Assembly: GCA_965153355.1 (NCBI GenBank)
Contig: OZ231127.1
Coordinates: 26,536,001 to 26,600,000 of the forward strand
DNA: 64,000 nt
Direction: 5' to 3'
Source: Flaccisagitta enflata
Taxonomy: Eukaryota > Chaetognatha > Sagittoidea > Aphragmophora
Below are positions 27,564-40,552 of this stretch, piece by piece; position 1 is the stretch's first letter; the number at the start of each line of letters is the position of its first letter. A model generated the notes under the pieces. The model saw only the letters and a program-made list of their open reading frames with translations, was not told where the DNA came from and did no database searches. The position numbers were made by a program, and so were the translations under genes.

Positions 27564-28966
27564 GGAGAAATTGATAGAAAGATTGATTTCTAGACTTAGT
27601 GAAAGACAGACAGTGATGCAATTCACAATAATGATTGATAAGAGAGTCTTCCAGTCAAAACGTAATCAACTCACCATCGCTGGTTCTCCCAACGCTCCTA
27701 CGTTTTCTCATCCAATGGAATAATTTGCGCCGTTTATTGGTGAAATTCTCTTCGTCGATCTCGTCTCGATCGCAGACGCGAATTCCCTCCGTCGATACGA
27801 CCACGAACACGTCACGTTTTGGAATGCTGCGGGTCTTTATTTTTAATTGGGAAAGACAAAATGGAATTGGGTTGACTAGAAAGTAAATATCGTGCAAAAT
27901 GTTTTTTTAATCGACAAATGCTCGATGATAAGATCAATTTATCACAATCTCGCCGTCGTCGATATTTAGTGGTACCATTCATGTGTCAAATACGGGTGAT
28001 GACATGACGCTAACTCAAGATGGGGCTTTTGATTTAAAAACGATCATCGTTTTCCTTTTTCCAAAATTCCATCGGCAACTGTATTTTTTCGCGATCGAAA
28101 TATAAAGCAATGTCTGCACTCTCGTTCGTCAAGAAACAAATTGATTAACCAAAAATGACCATTTTACGGTTTCATTGAATTTGATATGAATAACCCAGAC
28201 ACTTTTCTGTGAAGCTTTAAAGAGGATAGCAACATTGTAAAGTAATTGGAACGCCCACTTAGCAAGGTTAAAAATGATACGTTGATAACATGATGACAAC
28301 GTTATGCAAATTAGGGGCAAGACTGGGTTTTTGAAAAAAATCTAAGATGACAGAAATTTGAAAAAAGAAAAACGATGAGGGCATTAAAATGGGTAACCCC
28401 ATGCTTTCCTAGTGTTATGTTCTCAGGAATTCATGTTTTGCTTATTGACACACCCGATGGTACCATGGTAGGGGACACAAAAGATTCACCTTAAACTGAA
28501 ATCGAACCCTTCGCATAGCGGCGACGATTTCGACTCTAGAAGCCGGTTTGGGAACGTCGAGACTTCCCACGTAACGAGCCGAAAACCGAATGCCGTGATC
28601 AAAAGCCTCCTCCGGATGGACGGGAATCTGAATGCACGACGTATGGAGGCAAAGAGGGAAGGAAGGGGGGGGTATTAAATGACAGCACGCTGAGAAACTG
28701 AGGTTGAGTAAGAAGAACAAGAGGGCGAAAACTGGCATGACATATTCATAAATACGGGAGACGATGAGTAAGAAGAACGAGAGGTAAAGGACAGAGAAAG
28801 AAAGGACAGAGAAAGATGGGAGATAACGAACAATGAGGAATATAACAAAGGAATGTAAGGATGTAGTGAGACACGCAAGCCGGACGGAATAAATCCTCAC
28901 CTGGCAATCAAGGCCATCATCGTTAACGAGATCGTAAGGATTATCGCTGCTCGAGAAGATCTTCAT
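24055..28966 (-). CDS. NOS1AP: NOS1AP/CAPON homologue (PTB-domain adaptor), 7 exons
   Basis: Exons, in transcript order: 28966-28901, 28627-28490, 27834-27675, 27150-26801, 26701-25796, 24907-24734, 24498-24055. All have GT donors and AG acceptors and consistent phases, giving about 745 residues (human about 506). Residues 6-68 carry '[14 protein letters not shown]' and '[19 protein letters not shown]', nearly the CAPON PTB start. Exon 4 ends with '[20 protein letters not shown]' and exon 5 starts with '[20 protein letters not shown]', completing the PTB near residue 280. A Gln-rich stretch, a long Ser/Asp/Gly disordered region, a coiled-coil exon 6 ('[20 protein letters not shown]') and an acidic tail ('[14 protein letters not shown]') follow. 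Differences from human: a ~70-residue insertion in the PTB (about 134-205) and an end, -TSLA, unlike the PDZ-binding -EIAV that contacts neuronal NO synthase. The family scaffolds nNOS, Dexras and Scribble/Vangl complexes at the cell cortex. Exon 3's acceptor is the least certain. Confidence 0.92.
25019..25482. mobile_element. CAGCGG palindromic element, copy in NOS1AP intron 5
   Basis: The left arm starts CAGCGGCCCGAAG and the right arm ends CCCTTCAGGGCCGCTG. 'GACCTGTAGAACACAGGGGG' faces its diverged complement on the right, and 'GACTTTCGTCCGTC' faces 'GACAAACGAAAGTC'. Between the arms a ~21-bp minisatellite (CCCTCTCAGGCCTTAAATCTG) reverses orientation near 25330. The element lies wholly within the intron between exons 5 and 6. 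Confidence 0.8.
25609..25672. repeat. 31-bp perfect direct duplication
   Basis: Two tandem copies of a unit containing GTTGCAAAATGTGAGAGGG followed by TTTTTTTGTC, in the same NOS1AP intron. Confidence 0.95.
27151..27590. repeat. GAAA/GAGA purine tract filling NOS1AP intron 3
   Basis: About 440 bp of A/G only, mainly GAAA and GAGA units. On the coding (minus) strand it is a long pyrimidine tract that runs right up to the exon 4 acceptor. The Phe/Leu/Ser frames are artefacts. Confidence 0.95.
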
Positions 28967-29595
28967 ATCGACTTGCTAACTTAAGACCTCGAAAATGATG
29001 AGCTTGTTTTTTTTCTCTATTTGACCGAAAGGAGGCCCAGATCACAAATCCACCAGGCTCATTATCACCGCCGCTGAGATAGAAATCGATTTGTATATCG
29101 GAGCTTCCACCTTTTCCGAGTGTTTATCACAGCCATATCAAGTCAGCCCCAAAAAAGTTCCACGACCATTATTGTTTTTGTCCACATGATTGGTAAACAA
29201 ATAAAGCGATCATCTCACTGCCCTTTATAACGAGGGCACACCAAAAAATCACACTCACACACACCTGAGACGTACAATTCAAGGCAACATATAAATAACA
29301 CGAGATATAAAAGTGACGCGACGAAGCAAATCAAGAACAAAAGGAATATAATGATTTGTAAATAGAAGTTAAATTATCATAAATATCAATAACAAAGATG
29401 ATGAGCTCTACATCTAACGTTTATAATACCACGTTTGATGATAAATTTAAGGAAAAATCCCTGCGTTACACCTTCAAAGCGAAGGCGTAAGGTAAGAAAA
29501 TCTGATCAGTATCTGGGTCCGCGACGGAAGGGGGTTATAGATCACCAATTCCATAAGATCGCTATGACCAAAAGATCGCTAACCCTTAAAGTTTG
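28967..29595. other. NOS1AP 5' flank, no gene seen
   Basis: AT-rich sequence upstream of the NOS1AP start codon, likely carrying its promoter and 5' UTR. No element could be defined. Confidence 0.5.
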
Positions 29596-29599
29596 CGCT

Positions 29600-30690
29600 A
29601 AAATTATAATTCTTACATTAAGAGCCTTCCATACAGTGCTTCATGTAATCCGCTTAAAAATGGCAAAGTTATGCACGTTTTCTACTTTTAGGTTGTAGGG
29701 TGGTTGCAAAACTGGTTTGATAAATAGTGTATATGTTGGGGTCTTTCATTTAGAGACTCCATACCAAGTTTCAACCAAATTGGTTGAAAATGTCCAATTT
29801 ATGCAAGTTTTTAACTTTAGGCCGGTAAGCTGGTTGGGTGGTGGGGTGGGCTAGTCTGCTGGCATGCTCAAATCATAACAAATCACATACATGTGCTGAG
29901 TCCCTCTGATTAGAGACTCCATACCAAATTTCAACCAAATTGGTTGAAACATGCCAAGATAGTAGCATTTTACTTTCAGGCCAGAGCTAGCTGGTGGTAG
30001 TAGGCTGGTTTAAGAGGATAAATAGTTTGCATATGCTGAGTCCTTCCATTTATATTCTTGATACCAAGTTTCAACTAATTCAGTTGAAAAATGACAAAGT
30101 TACACAAGTTTTTCACTTTAAGGCTTATGGGCTGGTTATGGTAGGGTCGGTTTCAATAGTTAGTTATGCTCAAATATATAAATCATATGTTAATACATGA
30201 GGCTCTCCATTTAGAGACTCCATACCAAATTTGTAAATAAATCGTTGAAAAATGCCAAAGTTAAAAATGCTTTTTACTTTTAGGCCAGTAGGCTGGGCTG
30301 GTGGTAGTTGTTTAATAGGATAAATAGTTTACATGCTGAGTCCCTTCCATTTAGGAGACTCCATAATTGAAACAACCAACAGTTGAAAATGACAAAGTTA
30401 CGCAAGTTTTTCACTTTGGGCCGGTTATTGAAGTTAGTGGCAGGTTTGGTTTGGCCGGTTACATGCTCAAATGCATATAAATCATATACATATGAGGCCT
30501 CAGAGACTCCATACCAAATTTCAGCCAAATCAGTTGAAAATGCCAAAGAGTGTGACTTTTTCACTTTTAGGCCGGTAGGCTGGTTGAGCTGGGTTGGGTT
30601 GGTTTGATCACAAAAATCGGATAGGAAGTAAAGCGCCTTACCCTAGCACAACTTGCCACAAAATATGAACCAAATTGGTCAAAGTATAAA
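29600..30690. repeat. ~140-150-bp degenerate tandem repeat, about 7 units
   Basis: Each unit has 'AGAGACTCCATACCAAATTT', 'CAACCAAATTGGTTGAAA', 'ATGCCAAAGTTA', a 'CACTTTTAGGCCGGTAGGCTGG' block (first 20 bases conserved best) and 'CATATGCTGAGTCC'. Units are diverged by indels. Echoes of single motifs occur at about 50105-50190 on the other strand. No coding function is evident. Confidence 0.75.
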
Positions 30691-31093
30691 AAGTTATCCA
30701 TTTTTAAACCATAGAATTCATTTACTTAATAACACGTACGACGACGACGCATGACACACACCCACCCGCCTTGAATTATAGTCCGCGTCGGAATGATATT
30801 CCGTCGCGGACAAAAATGGGATTTCAGGTGAAAATGGAAAAAACAGATACGTACGTTTAAATCTCGATAAGGCCGATGTAGACTGTGAAATAAAATCACT
30901 TACACACGCTTAAGAGTGCGTACTATCACAAATAAAAGATTACATTACAAGCCAAGTAAGTCAGTGCCGTTATCCGTTCTATAAGGCTTTACAGAGACAA
31001 CACGCATAACGTCACGAGCGTAGAAACTACATTTGATCATTCACCCTTGATTTCCCATCTCACGCGCTGTAAAACGTGCCTCGTTCATCCAAC

Positions 31094-33658
31094 TCAGCGC
31101 ACGTTGCCATTTTTTGTCGACAAAAAGTAGTTAAAGCACGCCTGAGATTGCGAGGAATACACGGTGGACAAATCGCGACAAAAAAGTTTCGCGTCGTACT
31201 GTCTGAGCTTTTTGGCGGAATACGCCCGACCTCTTTCGCGGGAGGCGGCGAAAAGAAGCGGCGAGAGGTAGTCCGCGTAGTCGTAGCCTTTGAAAGAAGG
31301 AGACGATGAAGATAACGACGACAACGACGTGGAAGCGAAATCGACTTCGCCTATGGCTCGAATCATCGTGGCGTCCTTTGAAGAGGAAGTATCCTCATCA
31401 CCAGAGCAAATCTCGGCTCTGGCGTTGGAATGTGTCGACAACTCTCGATTAAATCGCACTTTACGCCGGCTGCCGTCACTACAACCGCATTGACCACTTC
31501 CTGGCCTCAATGCCTCGGAGGCGAAACACTCTAAAGAAGAGATTCTGGGATCCCCGGCAGTCGTCAATGACAATTCCGAATCGGTGAAGGAAACGTCAGC
31601 GTGACCGCTGTCGGGACTTTGCGTCAGAACTCCCTCTCCATTCCCGTTTTCGTCGTCCCTTGACGAAAGACAGCCGCTCTCTCCCCCCTCATCACTGTCA
31701 TCGTCATCATCGCGATCTTCCTGGGCGGGGTCTTCATTTCCCCCGATACTGTAATGCTTCATCTCCGCGCTTTCTCTTGAACACGCTATTTCACGTCGAC
31801 AACGATGGCAATTAGCTACGGCTACTATTTTCCGATCGCCCTCTCGTTGCTCTCTCATGGAAGTGCGTGCGTTTACGATCGAACCGCCGTCTGAATCGAT
31901 GGAAGAATTTAACGCCTGTTGAATGACTTGATGTTGCCAACTCAGCGCTTCATAACTACGGAGAGCGCAGGCGAGACGCTCTTCCATCCTAATCCGTTCG
32001 CTTTTCTCCCTTTCCACGGCGATTTCCAATTGCGAGAGTCGGTCCTCGAGAGCTTTGGCGTAAGGAGAAGACGAAGACGTGGACGTCCGTGAGGAAGTCA
32101 AGCGGACGTTAACTTCGTCGTCGTCGTCAACATCTCCGCGACGCGTCAACGAGATTCTCTTCGATTCTGGCGTCGTATTCGCGGTTGGAGCAACCACTGA
32201 ATCGACGTTGGAAGCGCTTCTCCTTTTCACAGGCGAGTGGGCGTCATTCTCCATCGTCGTTTTCGATGATAACGACACACGAAGCGCCACTTTGCCGATA
32301 CATTCGACCATCATCGCTCTTTGATCCCTCGTTGGGGCTTTGAAGATGTAACACTTGGCGTCGACGTCGGTTGACGTTGCCGAAGACGACGACGACGGTG
32401 ATGATGATGACGATCGTCGCAGCGCCACCACGCAGAAAACTCGCGCGTCTCGAGCGTCGGGGAAGACGAAAAGAACGTCGCGTAACCGGATTTCCAGCAA
32501 GATTTCTTCCCGCGCTGGTCGGACGCCGTCTCGTTCTTCCACGGAGAAATGAGTGGAAAGTGGATAAGCCGGAGGACGCGATTTCGGGAACAGCCTCATT
32601 TCGGGCTTACGGGTTCGCCGATCGTCAGATGCCGTCGTGTACGACATCCTCTCTTGACAAGTTGACTCCAGCATCGTTTGAACGCGCCTTTGACGTTGAT
32701 GTTGGTAAACGCTTTCGTCCAACGGCGCCGGAAATAACCTCCAGCGCAATCACCTCCAGCGCAATCTTCTTCGCAATCGTTTCCACAACGAAGGTCGACG
32801 CCGCGTCCCGCGGGCCACGATCGACAACGACGTGACGCGCAGAGTGACGAAGCTGGAATCGCCGCCGCCGCGCGAAGTCACGTCGCGGGAGGCGAGAGAA
32901 AGCGCCGCCGTGAACCGAGACACAAAGGCGGGTGAGAGCCAGGATGGCGACGATGACGCTGATGGTGATGATCGATCGACGCCGGTGAAAACGACGGCTG
33001 GAGTGTAGAAGTTGCGTGCTTCCCAGGGATCGAGTTTGCTTGTCCGTGAAAGATTTTCCGCGGTACGTGTATTTTGTTCTTTTCCACGATTATCAGTGCA
33101 CGCGCGTTGATTTGAATTGGCGCTTTGAAAGTGGACACTCTGAATATCATCAGCGTGGTCGTCGTCATCGTCACCTTCCTCCAAGGCAGTCTGAACGCGT
33201 GATTGAGGATTGTATGAGATTTTTGGCGACTCTATGAGAGAGGAATTTAAGGTCGGCTGAGTTTCCCTATGTGGTGGATCGATTCCGTGTGTCATCGAAG
33301 CCGTTTTTATCTCCGTCGAAAGCCAGTGATCATCAGAAACGGCGATACGATTCGTTTTATCCAAGGATGACGCGTCGACGTCTCCGACATTTCGGCCCCA
33401 CGATGACGACGACGAAGGCGTGCCGTTGGCATCGAGATTGGGTTCGGTGATCGTTATGGATCGACGCGAGCTTGCAGTGGAGTGGTTCGAGGACGGGACG
33501 TTCGAGATGTTCTTATTTTTCGCCGCCGATTCGACCACAGACTGAATGCGGTGATTCCCGATTCCTTCATCATCGTCATGGCCGATTGGCCACCGTTCAT
33601 CGGGAACGGACAAGGTAAACGTTCCGAGAAACTTGGACGGGAAAACGACGCCTTCCAT
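31094..33658 (-). CDS. PTB-like adaptor gene with low-complexity insertions; in-frame TGA or short intron
   Basis: Two long frames lie in the same register: 33658-32750 (302 codons) and 32749-31094 (551 codons), separated by one TGA at 32750-32752. The first starts 'MEGVVFPSKFLGTFTLSVPD', then 'NHRIQSVVESAAKN', like the opening β-strand and helix of a PTB domain. After a long disordered stretch 'SSFVTLRVTSLSIVARG' follows. The second frame has 'LLEIRLRDVLFVFPDARDAR', 'VFCVVAL' and 'CYIFKAPTRDQRAMM', like the last strands and C-terminal helix of a PTB. A coiled coil ('LEDRLSQLEIAVEREKSERI') and an acidic Ser-rich tail come next. A 15-bp duplication (TTGCGCTGGAGGTKA) surrounds the TGA. A short intron from a GTGATT donor here to an AG near 32660 is an alternative. 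I do not recognise the gene. It lies 2 kb upstream of NOS1AP on the same strand. Confidence 0.6.
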
Positions 33659-34329
33659 GTCATTAAGTGCCGTTTATTGTCATCGTTCTCCGCAATATAT
33701 TACGACGCAGTCTACGGCGTGAACTATCTGTAAGAGGATATTTTCCCCTTACCTTCAGAGCGTCGACATATCGAGTGAGTGCAAAGGCCAGTATGCGTCC
33801 GTCCACTGACGCTTGTTATCACACGATTATGAAAGTCAGATAGTATCTCATCAAGTCTTTACACAACGCGTACCCGATAGTTCCACGTAAGCGTTCATCA
33901 ACAACTGGCACTATGTATGTGTATTATGGCTCTGGAAATCAAGAAGCAACAAGTAGTAAACCACGATTCCAATAGACGACCCAAACACTATCATTAAAGC
34001 CTCAGGCATATATCTAATATCTAAAGAAAGAAAGAGAAATATAACAAATGATACACGGGTAAGTTAAAGTATATGAATCGATCACTTAGATAAATATCAA
34101 TAAAAAAATATAGATCAAGACTCATATACGACTTATACGCAATCGAAATATAACTCATATATAACTTCAATCTTCATCCATGATTCTAATCGTCCATAGA
34201 TCCATTAAAAGCGCCATCGTCCATCTACCGATATCCGTTGTCGCCTCCACACAATATTCCACCTGTAACACACTTCCTTCCCCTCGACGCTATAGGCTGT
34301 CCGCAGACTAAATCCTGCGTCGAAATAGA
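33659..34329. other. 5' flank of the PTB-like gene
   Basis: A possible splice donor (GAAG|GTAAGG on the minus strand near 33753) may mark an upstream non-coding exon. Otherwise nothing supported. Confidence 0.35.
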
Positions 34330-35330
34330 CTAAAAAAAAAAAAAAAAACGACTACAACGTCAACGAACGGCAACAACCACCATTACGGAAACCACCGAGT
34401 TAGTGGGAAAAAAAAAGAAAGAAAACGACGACGAATCTAATGGCGCATAAGCGCTCCATACGCGAAAAAAAAGAAATGAGAGGAAGCCGTTACAATCATA
34501 ATCGCGAAAAAAAAAGAATCAACGGCGACGTCAAATAATCCGGAAAGAAAAAAAAACTACTACACAATCCAACCACGACGACGGGGAAAAAAACGTAATG
34601 ATGCACATGATCATGCAAAAAAAAAGAAAATACTATCAACGGCAACGGATATCGCGTGTCACTTCCATATATCGGAGAAGAACCCAAATCCGCATCAGTA
34701 AACATGATCAGATGAGAAAAAAAAAAGAATACTTCCGGCGGCAACTGATATCGCGCGCGAACGTAATCACATCGAAAAAGAGAACATGTACGCATGTACG
34801 TACGTATGTATGTATGGTTGATTCGACTGTGGGTGATAAAACGACGGCCCTGGGTCTTGAAACCGTAGGATTACCCAAATGCTGCATCCTGCATCGGTAA
34901 ATGACTAAACGGGGTAAAAAAACGACTACACGCAACGGCCACGCCGACGATCGTAACGAAAACAACAACGGCGACTACGGCAGTTGACTAAGCAGTAAAG
35001 AGTTGTAAACGCGCGACGATAACGCTGATAACGATAACCGCGGGCAAACTAAAGTTAACAAAAAAAAACGTAAGCAACGGCAACGACGATCAAATAGTAA
35101 GGTCACGACTATACAGCATCCGCGCAGAAAAAAAAAAAACGATATTCGTAGCAAACAAAAAAAAAGTGTTACTAAAAAACGACGACGCTACTAACGATGC
35201 TACTAACGACCACGGCGACCATCATAGGCAGATTGTAACATGAGTTAAGAAAAAAAAAAGAAAAATGCAAATCGTGAAACGATGATGACGACTAAATACG
35301 GTGAAGAAAAAAAACCGGTAATTGAAAGAA
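34330..35330. other. A-tract-rich kilobase with CGACGACG blocks
   Basis: More than a dozen A-runs of 8-16 nt are spaced some 40-100 bp apart, alternating with CGACGACG/CGGCAACGG-type segments. The pattern is clear but no repeat unit can be aligned. No gene. Confidence 0.6.
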
Positions 35331-36440
35331 TGGCGTAAGAAAAGAGACAAGAACATCGATGACCTTTCGCGCTTCACCTTTCGCGCTTCACATAAAAGCT
35401 TCATTACTACGACGACGTATCCACGCTGACAAAAGTCTAGGTTATGTTTCCGGCGGTAGAACGCGTACGAGGCCGCTCTGGAACAACGCCGTGAGCTCCT
35501 ACCGGTCTTCACCCCTTAAGCGACGTCTACTCAAGTCGACTCTCCGCAAGACCGTCTCGACGCCTCACTACTCTTGCATCGTGTGGCTACTACTAGACTC
35601 ATATCGTCCTTCGCGGGCATGTTACCACAACGGATCGTGACCACCAGATTTAGCCATCTGGAAGCTTCCATATGACTATGAACAATGGAAAATGGTTACA
35701 GATTTTATTTCAATTGTTTTTCCATTTCTCTCGTGGCTGCATCGCGATAATGTTTTTCTTTTTGCTGAAGTCTTATCCTTTGTAAATGGATATCGCGGCT
35801 CTAGTTATAACAGTTTAGTCGGGTATAAGCGGATGGTTGGTCTGTGCGTATCAAAATTCTAAAAAATACCTCACTGGGTCTTAGCCTGGTATTCTTTCAT
35901 TTTGTTCTCAGAATTTGACTCATGTCTCTCATGAAATAAGCTTTTTATAGAACAAAAATGATGTATGTCACAGATCGAAATCTGTTACCAACCGAGTTAT
36001 CTTTCTGAACATTTCCATCCTACTGGAAATGGAAAACATACGTTATAAACTGACTAGTCTGAAATGGCTTCTATAGCTTTTATCCTAGTCTGAATTCGCA
36101 GAATGATCCATTACAGTGGGAGTTTCTTTCTCGCATTACTCAGTGCATTAATCGAGACAAAGCCAACATGAAGGAACGGAAAAAAATCCTCTTTCTGAGA
36201 TATCGGAGATATTGGAAGATGCGAGACCGACGAAAACGACTACTTTAACTTAAGAGAGAGGAAACCGGTAACGAAGGACTAAATACTGGCGGTAGAGAGG
36301 GCACGTCTTCAAGTTGGCGATCGCCGTAAAATCTTCTCCATACGAGCGGCGATAGAATGGACCGAACTTTGGAAAGAGATTAAGAAAGGCAGGTCTATAA
36401 TTCTATAAACAATTTGAAGGACTCATACGACAGATGGAGA
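35331..36440. other. No gene seen
   Basis: A 16-bp direct duplication (CCTTTCGCGCTTCAC) lies at about 35362-35391. Otherwise ordinary sequence. Confidence 0.45.
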
Positions 36441-36461
36441 AACAATCACAAACGTAAAGGG

Positions 36462-36548
36462 GCGCGAGAGGGGGGGGGGGGCGAAGAGGGAGAGGGGGAG
36501 GCGGGAGGGGGGTGGGGACGCGGGAAGGGGAAGGCGGGAGGGGGGACG
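36462..36548. other. G-rich run, potential G-quadruplex
   Basis: Nearly C/T-free strand with many runs of three or more G (GGGGGGGGGGCG, GAGGGGGAGGCGGGAGGGG, GGTGGGGACGCGGG). It satisfies the usual G3+N1-7 pattern on the plus strand. Confidence 0.75.
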
Positions 36549-36559
36549 CTGATATAGCG

Positions 36560-37410
36560 ACCGTTAGACGTTGCTTATCATCTCAGCGTTGAAAGTGTTT
36601 CTATCAATCTGACGATCTTCAACTTTCCATTTGCATTTGCATTTGCGTTTGGAAATCTTCTTTTTCATTGTCGCTTTCGTTTACGCAATCGATGTTACCG
36701 TTGTAGTCGTCCTCGTCACCGTCGTTTATGAAATCGTCATCCGCGCCGTCGTCTTCATTCCGTCTTACGTCGCTTCCATTTATAATGTCACCCTGACACC
36801 TGTCCGCTAATACTTTTTTACTAATAGTCATCGTCCCAAGTTTCAATAGAGCAAAACCATAGTAGATGTTGAGCTAGGCCTAGGGTGTTGACATTTTAAC
36901 ACAAGATAGCTAGACCGTAAGGGTTTAAGTTTAACATAGAAATGAAGGGCATGAAAAAAAAAGGCATTGTCAGATCATCATGGACATTTTTTTTTCAGCA
37001 AAATTCTGGTTGAGTTAAACTTTACTTTTTAAAATCTTGAAAGTTTATTGTGTTATTGCTTGAGTGGAAAGGGGCGAGTCTTATCTGCAGCAACAAGTGA
37101 CGATGGGTCATGATATCGTTGCGGATCGGTGGGCAGGGGCGTCCATCCACACCCCAGGCCGGCCCCTCCCCACTTTTGGACGGAGGACGGCCCGACGAAC
37201 ATATCAGTTAAAAGATTGCTGTTGGCGTTTTATGTGAAAGTAAGATCCTATTTACGGTGACAAAATGTGCATCATTTGCCAATAGCTGGCTGTTTGGACA
37301 ATGATTACTAAACATATGTTTGTCGCGATCGCCGTCATCATAAATCATCATTATCATCATCGTCGTCACTCCATCGTCATCATGGTCGTCATCAAAATCA
37401 TCGTCGTCAC
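36560..37410. other. No supported gene
   Basis: A 75-codon acidic open frame on the minus strand (36619-36846) has no recognisable domain. A segment near 37110-37160 (GGTGGGCAGGGGC) resembles the GTCGCG element core but lacks its ends. Confidence 0.4.
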
Positions 37411-38310
<900 letters not shown>

Positions 38311-38455
38311 GTCATCGTCATCGTCGTCGTCGTCATCGTCATGGTTGCCATCGACGTTTCCACCGTCTCGCCCAATTAGAAGGGTGTCCAATAAATTTGG
38401 TAAGATTTTAGAAAGAACATCTGAAAACTATTTCCAGATGATTATTTCCTTTGAA

Positions 38456-38620
38456 CAATGCCGGATACACGGCCACCAGTTGCGGACGGGTGGGCAGGGG
38501 CGGAAATGCGCATTTTCCCACTTTTCAACTCGAGTGTGATGGACGGACTGACCGACCAACCAACCAACCAACCGACCGACCGACTGACAAAGCCTCTTAT
38601 AGAGTTGCGTGTCCACAACT
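38456..38620 (-). mobile_element. GTCGCG element, copy 1 (diverged)
   Basis: CAATGCCGGATACACGGC at the left, GGGTGGGCAGGGGCGG next, a (GACC/AACC)n core at about 38540-38585, and a decayed hairpin, AGTTGCGTGTCCACAACT, at the right. Confidence 0.8.
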
Positions 38621-39330
38621 AGAAAAGGATCAAACATGAAGGTTGGTTATTGATGAATAGTCATTACCACACAGGCGGCAAGAATCTATTGAATGAGATC
38701 TGTGCAAGGCAGGAAAGGTGCATCTGCAGTGGTCTTGAGAAAATTGGCATTGGAGGACAAATGGAAATAGACGGTATGTTTTGGATTATTTCAGCACATT
38801 TTCCAATGTCTTGATCCAATTTTGAGTCAGTGGGGCACTAGTCCTGCTTCAATAATGTATATCTTCCTATTTGTTGACCTTGTTGGGATACCAATTTAAT
38901 GTTATTATAAACCATATGGTTGCTATCCTTAACCATTATTTACTAGTTTGGAAAAAAGTTGAAGAATACCTTTGGCTCTTTGAGACCTGCAGAGCTTTTT
39001 GGATTTCTCTTTTTCCCATGAAATGTTTGAGGAAATTGATGCTTTTTTTGGGCCAGACGTGAAATTAATAGCTAAAAAAGAGCTAATTTTTGGCGCAAAG
39101 CAGAATTTTTTGCGCTCAACACTTTTCGAGTTATGATTTTTTTAATCTTGTATTATTTTTTCGCCGTTTTCCCCAAAGATCAATATTTTTCATTGATTTT
39201 AATTTTTGGCCCTCTGTAACAGAAAAGAAAAGTCAACATATTACACACATTGACTTTAACTTTAATGACACTAGCTTTTAAGCACTTGCATTTTACCTTG
39301 CTTCCTCAAGGTTTTTGATGATGAACAAGT

Positions 39331-39442
<112 letters not shown>

Positions 39443-39702
39443 AGCATCTTTTTCTATCAGCATTTACGACTTTTTTCCTACGGCGATTAGCCGCCTTTAT
39501 TATTAAAGATCCTTTCAAATTGGTAAGTTGGTCTCAAGCATAACTCCTCCCTTTCTAAACCAGGGGATTCCTCATGAAAAATTGAGCATTCTAACATGTA
39601 ATAGAACTAATTGGGAGGATATATACCAAATTTCAGCCTACTGGGCCATCTTGTTGTATAGTTTTTGTGCAATTATGCTTTTACCAAATTTATTGGACAC
39701 CC

Positions 39703-39953
39703 TGTTATCTCGTCTCCGTGAAGTAATTTGTATCATTGGCTTTATGGTCACCGGTGAAAAGCAACGTTGCTCTGGTAATCGTCGTCGTCATCCTTTTCGT
39801 CGTCGTCAACGTTATCATTTTCGTCATCTTCATCATTGTCATTTTCGTCATCCTTATCGTCATCATCGTCCTTTTCGAAGTCGTTGCCGTTCTCTGTATG
39901 TATTCGTCGTCTTCGTTGTTCTTTTTCGTCATAGTCTTCGTTATTGACAAGGA

Positions 39954-39994
<41 letters not shown>

Positions 39995-40206
39995 TCATCG
40001 TCGTCATCGTCGTCATCGTTGTCATCGTCGTCATCGTCGTCATCGTCGTCATCATCGTCATCGTCGTTATCGTCGTCTCTGTTTATTCATCGCAGTCGTC
40101 TTCGTTTTCGTCTTTGTCGTCGTTGGCGTCAATGTTGATACCATTTCCGTTCACCTTGGTTTGTTTACATTATCGCATATGAAAAAAATGGAAAGCCCCT
40201 TGATGA

Positions 40207-40264
<58 letters not shown>

Positions 40265-40552
40265 AACACACAAACACACAAACACAGACAGACAGATAGA
40301 GATAGATAGACAGAGAGACATTGGAATAAAGAACATTAAAAGAAAATGGTCAATAAAAGAAAAAATGAACAATCTGAGCAGTCAAGCTGACGGAAAGGTG
40401 CCGCGACAAAAAGCCGACCACTCCAGTTTTGTCGTGATGCTTCATGGACGTCAAAAGAAATTTATGTCTTTGTCTCCCTCTTTGCAGAACATTGCTATCG
40501 TCGTTGCATATCCAGTGCATACGTTTACAGCTTGTCTACATGTGATGATGAT
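39703..40552. repeat. 850-bp tandem segmental duplication, unit A
   Basis: The unit starts TGTTATCTCGTCTCCG, contains a (CGTCAT)n block (about 39950-40070), a (GA)n tract (40208-40261), a GACAGATAGA stretch and the segment AACAATCTGAGCAGTCAAGC. It begins exactly at the right TIR of the 38381-39702 element. Unit A holds the empty version of the insertion site used in unit B (40356-40370). Confidence 0.9.

Noticed and set aside
32371-32835. Plus-strand Arg-rich frames opposite the PTB-like gene
   Set aside because: Antisense shadows of a GC-rich coding region.
36619-36846. 75-codon acidic open frame
   Set aside because: Has an ATG and unique sequence, but no domain, homology or splice context that I can point to.
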